Assembly: GCA_958407995.1 (NCBI GenBank)
Contig: CATYJU010000070.1
Location: 1 to 7,672, forward strand
DNA length: 7,672 bases
Direction of reading: 5' to 3'
Source: an uncultured Collinsella sp.
Lineage (GTDB): Bacteria; Actinomycetota; Coriobacteriia; Coriobacteriales; Coriobacteriaceae
A program made the position numbers and the translations under genes. The notes under the pieces were generated by a model. That model worked only from the letters and a program-made list of their open reading frames with translations, did not search any database and was not told the DNA's origin. Positions 1-5,877 of this stretch are shown here, piece after piece. Position 1 is the stretch's first letter, and each line of letters opens with the position of its first letter.

Positions 1-40
1 GGGTATCATGGTGAAAGCGATTTCAACGACAGGGGTGCTC

Positions 41-1021
41 GTGGTAAAGATGAAAGATGTGGCCGAGCTGGCGGGCGTTTCGAGCGCCGCCGTCTCGCGC
101 TACCTCAACGGTGGATATATCTCGGCGGACAAGGCCGAGCGCATTAAGCAGGCGATTGAGCTGACCGGATACGTGCGGTCCAGCCAGGCTCGCGCGCTGC
201 GCACCGGCTCCACCAAGCTCATCGGCGTCATCGTGCCCAAGATCAACTCGGAATCCGTGAGCCGCATTACCGCCGGCATCGGCCAGGTGCTCGGTCGTCG
301 TGGCTACCAGATGCTGCTTGCCAATACTGACAATGCCCCCGATCGCGAGCTCGAATACCTCGATTTATTCCAAAACCACCCAGTCGATGGCATTGTGCTG
401 GTGGCAACTATGATTACCGACGAGCACCGTCGGGCGATTGAGTCGTGCCGCGTGCCCATCGTGCTGATCGGCCAGAATGTTGAGGGCGCGGCGTGCGTCT
501 ATCACGACGATTACGAGGCCGCCTTTGAGCTGGGCCATGCGCTTGGGGGTCGCGTGGACGGCAAGATTGCCTATATTGGAGTTACCGAGGAGGATCGCGC
601 GGCCGGTTATGACCGCCGTCGCGGTTTTGAGGCCGGCTTGCGCGCCGCGGGCAACCCGCTCGATGCCGCCTTGATTCGCCTGGGCTCGTTTACGCTCGAT
701 TCGGGCTATGGTGCGGCGCGTGAGCTGCTTTCCGTCGCTCCCGATGTTTCATTTATCGCCTGCGCGACCGACACCATGGCGGCGGGCGCGCTGCGTGCCA
801 TCGATGAGGTTCGCGGCATGGGCGAGGGCATACACCGCGTGAGTGGTTTTGGCGACAATGCGTTTTTGCGCGCGCTGACGGGCGGCATTCCCACCGTGCA
901 TTATGGCTACCTGACCAGTGGCGTCGAGGCGACCAATATGTTGCTCAACACGCTCGATGGCGTGGAGGGGGAGAGCGGTCTCAAGACACTCAAGCTCGGT
1001 CATCAGCTTATGAATGTCTAG
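41..1021 (+). CDS. scrR: LacI-family transcriptional regulator, probable sucrose-locus repressor
   Basis: A LacI/GalR-type regulator. Counting from the ATG at 50, residues 3-20 form the helix-turn-helix (DVAELAGVSSAAVSRYLN). A hinge follows around residues 42-55 (YVRSSQARALRTGSTK). The rest is a periplasmic-binding-protein-like effector domain, including IGVIVP, DGIVLVAT, a central GKIAYIGV and a late ACATDTMAAGALRA. Length is about 323-326 aa, normal for the family. The start is uncertain: GTG at 41 has AGGGG at 31-35 five bases upstream, ATG at 50 begins directly before the HTH, and ATG at 8 would add residues outside the usual domain. The frame is open to the window edge. The HTH followed by GGYIS resembles ScrR/MsmR-type sugar repressors of Firmicutes (from memory). 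It sits directly upstream of a sucrose PTS gene preceded by two LacI-type operators, so it probably represses scrAB until a sucrose-derived effector appears. The effector is inferred. Confidence 0.9.
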   Translation: MVKMKDVAELAGVSSAAVSRYLNGGYISADKAERIKQAIELTGYVRSSQARALRTGSTKLIGVIVPKINSESVSRITAGIGQVLGRRGYQMLLANTDNAPDRELEYLDLFQNHPVDGIVLVATMITDEHRRAIESCRVPIVLIGQNVEGAACVYHDDYEAAFELGHALGGRVDGKIAYIGVTEEDRAAGYDRRRGFEAGLRAAGNPLDAALIRLGSFTLDSGYGAARELLSVAPDVSFIACATDTMAAGALRAIDEVRGMGEGIHRVSGFGDNAFLRALTGGIPTVHYGYLTSGVEATNMLLNTLDGVEGESGLKTLKLGHQLMNV

Positions 1022-1069
1022 GTCTTGGGCATGTCTGTCTGCCTCTGAGCCCTTATGTTTGTCTCAAAA

Positions 1070-1102
1070 CTACCATTCACCGGCTTTTTCCTACCGTTCA
1101 CC
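1070..1102. repeat. 12-bp direct repeat with 21-bp period upstream of scrA
   Basis: CTACCATTCACC at 1070-1081 recurs as CTACCGTTCACC at 1091-1102, matching 11 of 12 bases. The starts are 21 bp apart, about two helical turns, so both copies would face the same side of the DNA. They lie just upstream of the operator pair. This geometry suits an activator or a cooperatively binding regulator. No named regulator is recognised. Confidence 0.5.
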
Positions 1103-1108
1103 CTACTA

Positions 1109-1122
1109 TGAAAACGATTGCA
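1109..1122. promoter_or_regulatory. LacI-type operator O1 upstream of scrA
   Basis: TGAAAACGATTGCA is an imperfect inverted repeat (10 of 14 positions symmetric) centred on the CG typical of LacI-family operators. It closely matches the second site at 1133-1150 (shared pattern TGAAAWCGATTRCAG). Its centre lies 26 bp upstream of the second centre. It also fits the loose Firmicutes cre pattern (WTGNAANCGNWNNCW), so a global CcpA-like regulator is an alternative binder. The local repressor is the more direct candidate. Confidence 0.65.
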
Positions 1123-1132
1123 GACATATGAA

Positions 1133-1150
1133 ACTGAAATCGATTACAGT
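1133..1150. promoter_or_regulatory. LacI-type operator O2 upstream of scrA
   Basis: ACTGAAATCGATTACAGT is an 18-bp inverted repeat with 16 of 18 positions symmetric and a central CG, the classic form of a LacI/GalR operator. A weak promoter can be drawn through it: CAGACA (1121-1126), an 18-bp spacer, then TACAGT (1145-1150). A repressor bound here would cover that -10. The promoter assignment is tentative; the palindrome is clear. Confidence 0.75.
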
Positions 1151-1204
1151 GTAAGTGTCAAAGATGGCCGGGTGTAAATGCGCCCGTTGGAGGAAAGGGA
1201 AGTC

Positions 1205-2605
1205 ATGGACTACCGCAAATCAGCCCAAGAGGTGCTCGACAACATCGGTGGCGCCGACAACGTTGTTTCGGCCGCGCACTGCGCCACTCGCCTGCGCCTG
1301 GTGATTGCCGATAACACTAAGGTTAACAAGGAGGCCCTCGAGAACGTCGACGGCGCCAAGGGCGTCTTTGAGGCCCAGGGCCAGCTCCAGATTATTTTTG
1401 GCACCGGCACCGTCAACAAGGTCTACGAGGAGTTCATCGCGCTCAGCGGCGTCGAGGCTGCCACCAAGGCCGAGGTCAAGGAGGCCGCGGCGCAGCAGCA
1501 GAACATCTTTATGCGCGCCATTAAGGTACTCGGCGACGTCTTTGTCCCCATCATCCCCGCCATCGTGGCTTCGGGCCTGCTGCTGGGCATTATGAGCGCC
1601 CTCAACTTTATGGCCTCCAACGGCTTTATCGCGCTCGACACCAATAACTTTATCTACAAGATCGCCGACCTGGTTTCGGGCACGTCCTTTGGCATTCTGC
1701 AGATCCTGATCGGCTACTCCGCCGCCAAGGCCTTTGGCGCCAACCCGTACCTGGGTGCCGTCGTCGGCGGTGCGTTCATCAACTCCTCGCTGCAGAGCGC
1801 CTACACGGTTGCCTCCGAGGGCGTTCAGACCATGGTCACCGTCATCCCCGGCGTGTACAGCTTTGAGTGGGTCGGCTATCAGGGCCACGTGATCCCCATC
1901 GTTATCGCCTGCGCCATTCTGGCCTTCCTCGAGAAGCGCCTGCACAAGATCGTTCCCGAGATGTTCGACCTCTTTGTGACCCCGCTCGTCTCGGTGTTCG
2001 TGACCGTGCTCGTGACGCTCGTTGCCGTCGGCCCCATCTTCGTGTGGGCCGAGAACGCCATCCTCGGTCTGATCCAGGCTCTGCTGACCCTGCCCTTCGG
2101 CATCGGTTCCTTTATCGTCGGCCTGTTCTATGCCCCCACGGTCGTTACCGGTATCCACCAGATGTACACCGCCATTGACCTGGGCCAGCTCGCCCAGTAT
2201 GGCGTGACCTATTGGCTGCCCATCGCCAGTGCCGCCAACATCGCCCAGGGTGGCGCCGCGCTCGCCGTTGCCTTTAAGACCCGCGATGCCAAGATCAAGG
2301 GCCTGGCGCTTCCTTCGGCCCTGTCCGCCTTCATGGGTATTACCGAGCCTGCCATCTTTGGTGTGAACCTGCGCTTCTTTAAGCCCTTCATCGCCGGCTG
2401 CATCGGTGGCGGTTGCGGCGCCCTGGTCTGCGCGCTCACCTCGCTTGCCGCTTCCGGCACGGGCGTTACCGGTATCTTCGGTATCCTGCTGTGCCTGGCC
2501 CAGCCCGTGCAGTACGCGATCATGTTTGCGGTCGCCGCGCTGGTTTCCTTTGGCGTCTCGTTTGTCCTGTACAAGGACGAGCCCAAGGCTTCCGAGCAGG
2601 CCTAA
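1205..2605 (+). CDS. scrA: PTS sucrose-specific EIIBC permease
   Basis: A 466-aa fused IIB-IIC transporter of the glucose/sucrose PTS superfamily. It would import sucrose across the membrane and release it as sucrose-6-phosphate. Residues 1-80 are the IIB domain, with the phosphorylated cysteine at C26 in AAHCATRLRL. From about residue 100 follows the IIC domain of roughly ten hydrophobic segments, with FVPIIPAIVASGLLLGI near its start, TGIHQMY at H318 and the GITEPAIFG signature at 378-386. There is no C-terminal IIA domain, so an EIIA-Glc-type protein from elsewhere must supply phosphate. The start is the ATG with a double purine-rich Shine-Dalgarno (GGAGG 1189-1193, AAGGGA 1195-1200). An upstream in-frame ATG at 1178 lacks one. 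Sucrose is assigned from the GH32 gene that follows; another fructofuranoside, or less likely trehalose, is possible. Codons are strongly biased to C-ending forms, suggesting high expression when induced. Confidence 0.93.
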   Translation: MDYRKSAQEVLDNIGGADNVVSAAHCATRLRLVIADNTKVNKEALENVDGAKGVFEAQGQLQIIFGTGTVNKVYEEFIALSGVEAATKAEVKEAAAQQQNIFMRAIKVLGDVFVPIIPAIVASGLLLGIMSALNFMASNGFIALDTNNFIYKIADLVSGTSFGILQILIGYSAAKAFGANPYLGAVVGGAFINSSLQSAYTVASEGVQTMVTVIPGVYSFEWVGYQGHVIPIVIACAILAFLEKRLHKIVPEMFDLFVTPLVSVFVTVLVTLVAVGPIFVWAENAILGLIQALLTLPFGIGSFIVGLFYAPTVVTGIHQMYTAIDLGQLAQYGVTYWLPIASAANIAQGGAALAVAFKTRDAKIKGLALPSALSAFMGITEPAIFGVNLRFFKPFIAGCIGGGCGALVCALTSLAASGTGVTGIFGILLCLAQPVQYAIMFAVAALVSFGVSFVLYKDEPKASEQA

Positions 2606-2620
2606 GAGCTTTTGATTGAA

Positions 2621-2656
2621 GGGTGCCCGCGGGTTGTATGCTCGCGGGCGTTTCCC
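2621..2656 (+). terminator. Hairpin between scrA and scrB, weak terminator or processing stem
   Basis: GCCCGCG (2625-2631) pairs perfectly with CGCGGGC (2643-2649) around an 11-nt loop, giving a GC-rich 7-bp stem 19 bases after the scrA stop. Only a short TTT follows, so it is a poor intrinsic terminator. It could leak, or protect the scrA message and lower scrB output. I see no convincing promoter in the rest of the 106-base gap, so scrB is probably read from the scrA promoter. Confidence 0.5.
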
Positions 2657-2711
2657 GTATCTGGTGTCGATCTCTGGCGCCTTGTTACTTTCGATCCGTT
2701 AGGACTTTGAT

Positions 2712-4250
2712 ATGTCTAATGCACTTGGCCGCGACCTTGCAAAGCTGGTTGCCGCTGTTGACGCTGCCGCCTCTGAGTGCGGCCATGGCGCGTATGGCCA
2801 GCGCTTCCATATTATGCCGCCGGCGGGCTGGCTCAACGACCCCAACGGTCTTTGCCAGGCAGGCGGCGTGTTCCATGCCTATTTTCAGTATGCGCCGTTT
2901 GATGTCGAGGGCGGCGTTAAGGTCTGGGGCCATGCGACGAGTCGCGATCTTATGACATGGGATTACGTTGGCGCCCCACTGCTGCCCGACGAGCCGTTCG
3001 ATTGCCATGGTGTGTATTCGGGCTCCGCGCTTGCCGAAGACGGTCGCATTCGCGTGCTCTATACGGGCAACGTTAAGCTTTCCGATGCGGACGGGACGTA
3101 CGACTACGTCAATACCGGCCGCCGCGCCGATACCGTCTATGTGGAGAGCGTTGATGGCCTTGCCGGTCGGAAGTTCAACCAAAAGCGCGTGGTGCTGGCG
3201 TCCGAGGATTATCCCGAGGATTTGACCTGCCACGTGCGCGATCCCAAGGTGTGGCGTGACGCGGACGGGCGTTATCACATGGTGCTGGGCGCCCGTCGTC
3301 GCGTGGATGGTCCGCATGTCGATAGTCGATTTTGCGCCATGCACGGCGAGGGCGCCGGTCGCGATGTGGGCGAGATCTTGGTGTATGGCTCGGCCGATAT
3401 GCTGAGCTGGGAGCTCGAGAGCCGTGTGTCTACGCCCGAGCGTTTTGGCTTTATGTGGGAATGCCCTGGCTATATTGAGCTCGATGCGAATGGCGATACC
3501 GCTGCATTTTTGTCGTTCTCGCCCCAGGGCCTTGAGGGCGGTCGTTGGGACCGCGGCAACGTATACGCTGCTGGCTACATGCCTGTAACGGGCGACATTA
3601 CCGGTGGTGACGGTGCTTATGAGCTGGGCGATTTCCGCCTGTGGGACGCCGGTTTTGACTTCTATGCTCCGCAGGAGTTCACGGCCGAGGACGGTCGCCA
3701 CATTCTGATCGGCTGGATGGGCATGCCCGATGAGCCGACCTATGGCAACGCACCCACCGTGGTGTGCGGCTGGCAACACTGCATGACGGTGCCGCGCGAG
3801 CTTACGGCCGGTGACGGCGGCGTGGTACTGCAACAGCCGGCGCGTGAGATCGAGTGCCATTATGCCTCGGTGCGTGTGGGGGAGGGCTCGTTGGAGGTTG
3901 CCGGCGATACCTGCTTTGACGTTGTTGTCGACGGTGTCAACGACGCGTTTACCGCGACCGTTGATGACGAGCTGAAGCTGGCGTTTGTGCCCGCCGAGGG
4001 CGAACTGCCCTCGCGCTTTGAGATGCGATTTACCGACGAGGATCGCGCTTCTGCCGGCTGCGGGCGTACCGTGCGCTGGGAGCCCGTCGACGAGGTGCGC
4101 AACGTGCGCATTGTTGGCGATGTCTCGTCGGTCGAGGTGTTTGTGAATGATGGCGCGCTCGTGTTTTCGACGCGCATCTATCCCGAGGCCTATGGCGTGA
4201 CCGTTGACGCTCCGGGTGCGAGCGTTAACTACCACACGCTCAATATCTAG
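2712..4250 (+). CDS. scrB: GH32 sucrose-6-phosphate hydrolase (beta-fructofuranosidase)
   Basis: A 512-aa cytoplasmic glycoside hydrolase of family 32, expected to split sucrose-6-phosphate into glucose-6-phosphate and fructose. The five-bladed propeller comes first, with all three catalytic signatures intact: nucleophile D43 in GWLNDPNG, transition-state stabiliser D177 in VRDPK, and acid/base E250 in WECPG. The FQY motif (58-60) and VYSGSA (101-106) are also present. A C-terminal beta-sandwich runs from about residue 370 to the end. Length is typical for ScrB/CscA proteins. The ATG has AGGA at 2701-2704, seven bases upstream. No signal peptide is present, which fits an intracellular phosphorylated substrate. 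Residues 197-217, between the RDP and EC motifs, look like an extra loop. The gene lies 106 bases after scrA on the same strand and ends before a strong terminator. Pure sucrose or short fructo-oligosaccharides remain possible substrates. Confidence 0.95.
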   Translation: MSNALGRDLAKLVAAVDAAASECGHGAYGQRFHIMPPAGWLNDPNGLCQAGGVFHAYFQYAPFDVEGGVKVWGHATSRDLMTWDYVGAPLLPDEPFDCHGVYSGSALAEDGRIRVLYTGNVKLSDADGTYDYVNTGRRADTVYVESVDGLAGRKFNQKRVVLASEDYPEDLTCHVRDPKVWRDADGRYHMVLGARRRVDGPHVDSRFCAMHGEGAGRDVGEILVYGSADMLSWELESRVSTPERFGFMWECPGYIELDANGDTAAFLSFSPQGLEGGRWDRGNVYAAGYMPVTGDITGGDGAYELGDFRLWDAGFDFYAPQEFTAEDGRHILIGWMGMPDEPTYGNAPTVVCGWQHCMTVPRELTAGDGGVVLQQPAREIECHYASVRVGEGSLEVAGDTCFDVVVDGVNDAFTATVDDELKLAFVPAEGELPSRFEMRFTDEDRASAGCGRTVRWEPVDEVRNVRIVGDVSSVEVFVNDGALVFSTRIYPEAYGVTVDAPGASVNYHTLNI

Positions 4251-4272
4251 GCGATTCGTCGCATATCGGCGC

Positions 4273-4278
4273 TATACT
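4273..4278 (+). promoter_or_regulatory. Possible -10 element upstream of the 4346 gene
   Basis: TATACT matches the sigma-70-type -10 consensus in 5 of 6 positions, but there is no recognisable -35 element at the right distance (around 4250-4255). A transcript from it would begin near 4285 and run straight into the terminator hairpin at 4289-4319. It may drive the downstream gene with most transcripts stopping early, make a very short RNA, or be chance. Confidence 0.3.
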
Positions 4279-4288
4279 GCAGCCGTTG

Positions 4289-4330
4289 CCCACGATGCGG
4301 GGAACACCCGCATCGTGGGTTTTTGTTTTG
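4289..4330 (+). terminator. Strong intrinsic terminator of the scr operon
   Basis: CCCACGATGCGGG (4289-4301) pairs over 13 perfect base pairs with CCCGCATCGTGGG (4307-4319) around a 5-nt GAACA loop. The T-rich tract TTTTTGTTTT (4320-4329) follows at once. This is a textbook rho-independent terminator, 38 bases after the scrB stop. It should insulate the sucrose operon from the gene starting at 4346. Confidence 0.93.
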
Positions 4331-4345
4331 AAGGGACGGTACCGC

Positions 4346-5350
4346 ATGGGCGTACAGCAGCAAGAAGAGGCCTGGGCTGCAAGGGCCGGCGCGCGTGAAG
4401 CGCGGTTGCTCGCGGCCTCGCATGTGCCAGCAGCGTTGTCGCTATTGGGAATTATGCGCTCCGGTGACCGCCTGGTGGCCTTTGCGGACGACTTTGCCGA
4501 TGCGTTTGCGCACGGCTTTGATGCCCGCGACGTGGCTATGGTGGGGGAGCCGTCGTTTGCAGCGTTTGCTGCTGCGTCCGAGGGCTTTGATGCTTCGCTT
4601 GATGCTGAGGGGCCGCACCTGTGGTGGTTCGTCAACTCCATCGGCGGGTTTGGTCTGCGCGTCCCCGATCTTCGCGCTCTGGGTCGGGCGGCGCGTGAGG
4701 CCCATGCGCTGCTGGTGGTGGACAACACCGTGGCATCGGCTTTTGGCTGCGATCCGCTGCGGCTGGGTGCTGCGCTGTCGCTCGAGGCGCTCGACCGCGT
4801 GTGTGCCGGCAAGGCTCCGCGCAAGCTCGTTGCCGCTTCGGTGGCGCGCTCGCAGCTCAAGCGCCATCGCGTGGATGCCGCTGCCGAGTGCGCGCATGAG
4901 CTGCTCGAGGGGTGCGGAATGGCCGCGCTCGACTTGTTCTCCGTTGAGGCTGAGGTTCTAGAGTACGGGCTCGACACGCTCGACACCCGCATGCAGGCGC
5001 ACTTCGATCGCGCCCGTGCGCTGGCTGAATATTTGGCTGCGAACGAGATGGTGCGCGACGTGCGCTACCCCGGATTGAGCTCGCATCCCGACCATGCGGT
5101 TGCAACGGGAATCCTCGAGCACGGCTTTGGCCCGGCAGTTGAATTTGACCTTATCGAATGCAGCGCGGGCGAGCTGTTCGATGCTTTGCCGGGGGAGTTC
5201 CGCACATCGCCCGCCGGCGGCGCAGCGACGCGCCTTTCGGCTCCACGCGGCAAGCAGAGGAGCACCGTCCGCCTCTTCGCCGGCACCGACGACCCCCTGG
5301 TCGTAGCGTCCGCCCTAGACAACGCCCTTCGTAAATTAGCTACTTTTTAA
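4346..5350 (+). CDS. Divergent cystathionine gamma-synthase-like PLP-fold protein, probably lacking the catalytic lysine
   Basis: A 334-aa protein recognisably related to the Cys/Met-metabolism PLP-dependent enzymes (cystathionine gamma-synthase, O-acetylhomoserine sulfhydrylase). Matching landmarks are AALSLLGIMRSGDRLVA (29-45), VVDNTVAS (124-131, D126 being the usual pyridine-nitrogen aspartate), the stretch RARALAEYLAANEMVRDVRYPGLSSHP, and a late STVRLFAGTDDPLVVASALDNAL. Two things are odd. The usual N-terminal 60 or so residues, which carry tetramer and phosphate contacts, are missing, giving 334 rather than about 380-400 aa. The segment where SxTKY with the Schiff-base lysine is expected reads LSLEALDRV, with arginine at the lysine position by my hand alignment. 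It may be a non-catalytic paralogue or have a changed chemistry. The start ATG has AAGGGA at 4331-4336; an in-frame ATG at 4286 lies inside the terminator and is rejected. The 3' end overlaps the convergent ModE-like gene by 11 bp. Confidence 0.85.
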   Translation: MGVQQQEEAWAARAGAREARLLAASHVPAALSLLGIMRSGDRLVAFADDFADAFAHGFDARDVAMVGEPSFAAFAAASEGFDASLDAEGPHLWWFVNSIGGFGLRVPDLRALGRAAREAHALLVVDNTVASAFGCDPLRLGAALSLEALDRVCAGKAPRKLVAASVARSQLKRHRVDAAAECAHELLEGCGMAALDLFSVEAEVLEYGLDTLDTRMQAHFDRARALAEYLAANEMVRDVRYPGLSSHPDHAVATGILEHGFGPAVEFDLIECSAGELFDALPGEFRTSPAGGAATRLSAPRGKQRSTVRLFAGTDDPLVVASALDNALRKLATF

Positions 5351-5684
5351 TACTTGCGATGAGGTCGTTTGCTTTGGTGGCAATGACCTTGTTTATGTCG
5401 GCCTGCAGCTCCTCGTAGACTGCTATGGCTCGCTCTCCGGCGGGGGTGAGGGTGGATCCGCGGGCGCCGTCGCGCTCGATGAGCTTGCAGCCCAGCTGCC
5501 CTTCCGCCTCGTTCACAATGCGCCAGGCTTTGGAGTATGCCATGCCCATGCTCTTGGCGGCACGGTTGAGCGAGTGCTCTCGGGCGATACCCTGCAGCAG
5601 CAAGACACAGCCGTGGCCGTAGACGCCCGGCAAATCCTTGTCGCACGCTTGAATGACCAACTTTGCCGTCGTCTTGTACTCCAT
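5340..5684 (-). CDS. Stand-alone ModE/LysR-type winged-helix DNA-binding protein
   Basis: A 114-aa protein consisting of the N-terminal DNA-binding domain seen in the molybdate regulator ModE, a LysR-like winged helix. The core is SLNRAAKSMGMAYSKAWRIVNEAEGQLGCKLIERDGARGSTLTPAGERAI (residues 38-87). It has the typical AAxxMGMxYxxAW helix-turn-helix and the wing ending in LTPAGE. Full ModE proteins carry two molybdate-binding TOBE/MOP domains; these are absent, leaving only a helical tail (88-114) that may dimerise. The start is ATG at 5682-5684 on the minus strand. A GTG nine bases upstream (5691-5693) is the alternative, with GGGGAG two bases from it, and an in-frame stop just upstream limits extension. 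It converges on the PLP-fold gene and diverges from guaB. Its ligand and target are unknown; molybdenum need not be involved. Several single-domain relatives occur in anaerobes. Confidence 0.85.
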   Translation of the reverse strand: MEYKTTAKLVIQACDKDLPGVYGHGCVLLLQGIAREHSLNRAAKSMGMAYSKAWRIVNEAEGQLGCKLIERDGARGSTLTPAGERAIAVYEELQADINKVIATKANDLIASIKK

Positions 5685-5709
5685 ACGCTCCACGTCTCCC
5701 CGCTAAAGT

Positions 5710-5724
5710 GTTTGCTGGGCAAAC
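5710..5724. repeat. Small perfect hairpin in the ModE-like gene leader
   Basis: GTTTGC (5710-5715) and GCAAAC (5719-5724) form a perfect 6-bp inverted repeat with a 3-base spacer. It lies in the predicted 5' leader of the minus-strand ModE-like gene, about 25 bases before its start codon. It could be an autoregulatory operator half-site pair or an RNA hairpin. Nothing in the sequence decides between them. Confidence 0.35.
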
Positions 5725-5768
5725 GCAAAGCCTGCGTCAAACCCTCGTGTGCTCTTCTTAAATCATGC

Positions 5769-5777
5769 ATTGTAGCA
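5769..5777 (-). promoter_or_regulatory. Extended -10 promoter for the ModE-like gene
   Basis: On the minus strand this reads TGCTACAAT, an extended -10 (TGnTANNNT) with TACAAT matching 5 of 6 consensus positions. No good -35 is visible, which is common for extended -10 promoters. Transcription would begin near 5762, giving a leader of roughly 75-80 nt before the ATG at 5684. Confidence 0.5.
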
Positions 5778-5798
5778 GTCAAAGTGCGTTAAGATACT
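5770..5798 (+). promoter_or_regulatory. Candidate guaB promoter
   Basis: TTGTAG (5770-5775), a 17-bp spacer and GATACT (5793-5798) make a plausible sigma-70-type promoter for guaB. TAAGAT at 5790-5795 is an alternative -10. Its -35 occupies the same bases as the minus-strand -10 of the ModE-like gene, so polymerases for the two genes would exclude each other. The match to consensus is only moderate. Confidence 0.42.
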
Positions 5799-5800
5799 TC

Positions 5801-5831
5801 CCCAGTATTGGGCGCCCAAGGTTGGGCTGGG
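5801..5831 (+). promoter_or_regulatory. Nested inverted repeats at the guaB transcription start and leader
   Basis: TTGGGCGCCCAA (5808-5819) is a perfect 12-bp palindrome. The overlapping GCCCA (5814-5818) and TGGGC (5823-5827) can form a competing tetraloop hairpin. CCCAG (5801-5805) can pair with CTGGG (5827-5831) around both. The block lies just downstream of the candidate guaB -10, so it may be a repressor operator or a leader RNA that switches between folds. No known purine riboswitch core is seen. Confidence 0.45.
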
Positions 5832-5877
5832 TCCTACGAGGCCTGCAGCCGACCGGTCGCATGGAAAAAGGAGAAAC

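Noticed and set aside
8..49. Upstream ATG at 8 as start of the LacI-family gene
   Set aside because: The extra residues precede the usual first residues of the helix-turn-helix, and the context upstream is cut off. GTG 41 (with AGGGG) or ATG 50 is more likely, but ATG 8 cannot be excluded.
1220..2158. Minus-strand open frame (312 codons) opposite scrA
   Set aside because: Asp/Gly/His-rich antisense shadow of a highly biased gene, with no family resemblance.
2685..4235. Long minus-strand open frame (516 codons) opposite scrB
   Set aside because: It is the mirror of a clear GH32 gene with intact catalytic motifs. The frame is rich in His, Ala and Arg with no recognisable domain, as expected from high-GC antisense frames.
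4286..4345. Upstream in-frame ATG at 4286 for the PLP-fold gene
   Set aside because: It would place the N-terminus inside the intrinsic terminator stem and lacks a Shine-Dalgarno. ATG 4346 has AAGGGA nine bases upstream.
5801..5877. Purine or ppGpp riboswitch in the guaB leader
   Set aside because: The leader of about 70 nt lacks the three-way-junction core of purine riboswitches and other known conserved motifs. Only simple inverted repeats are seen.
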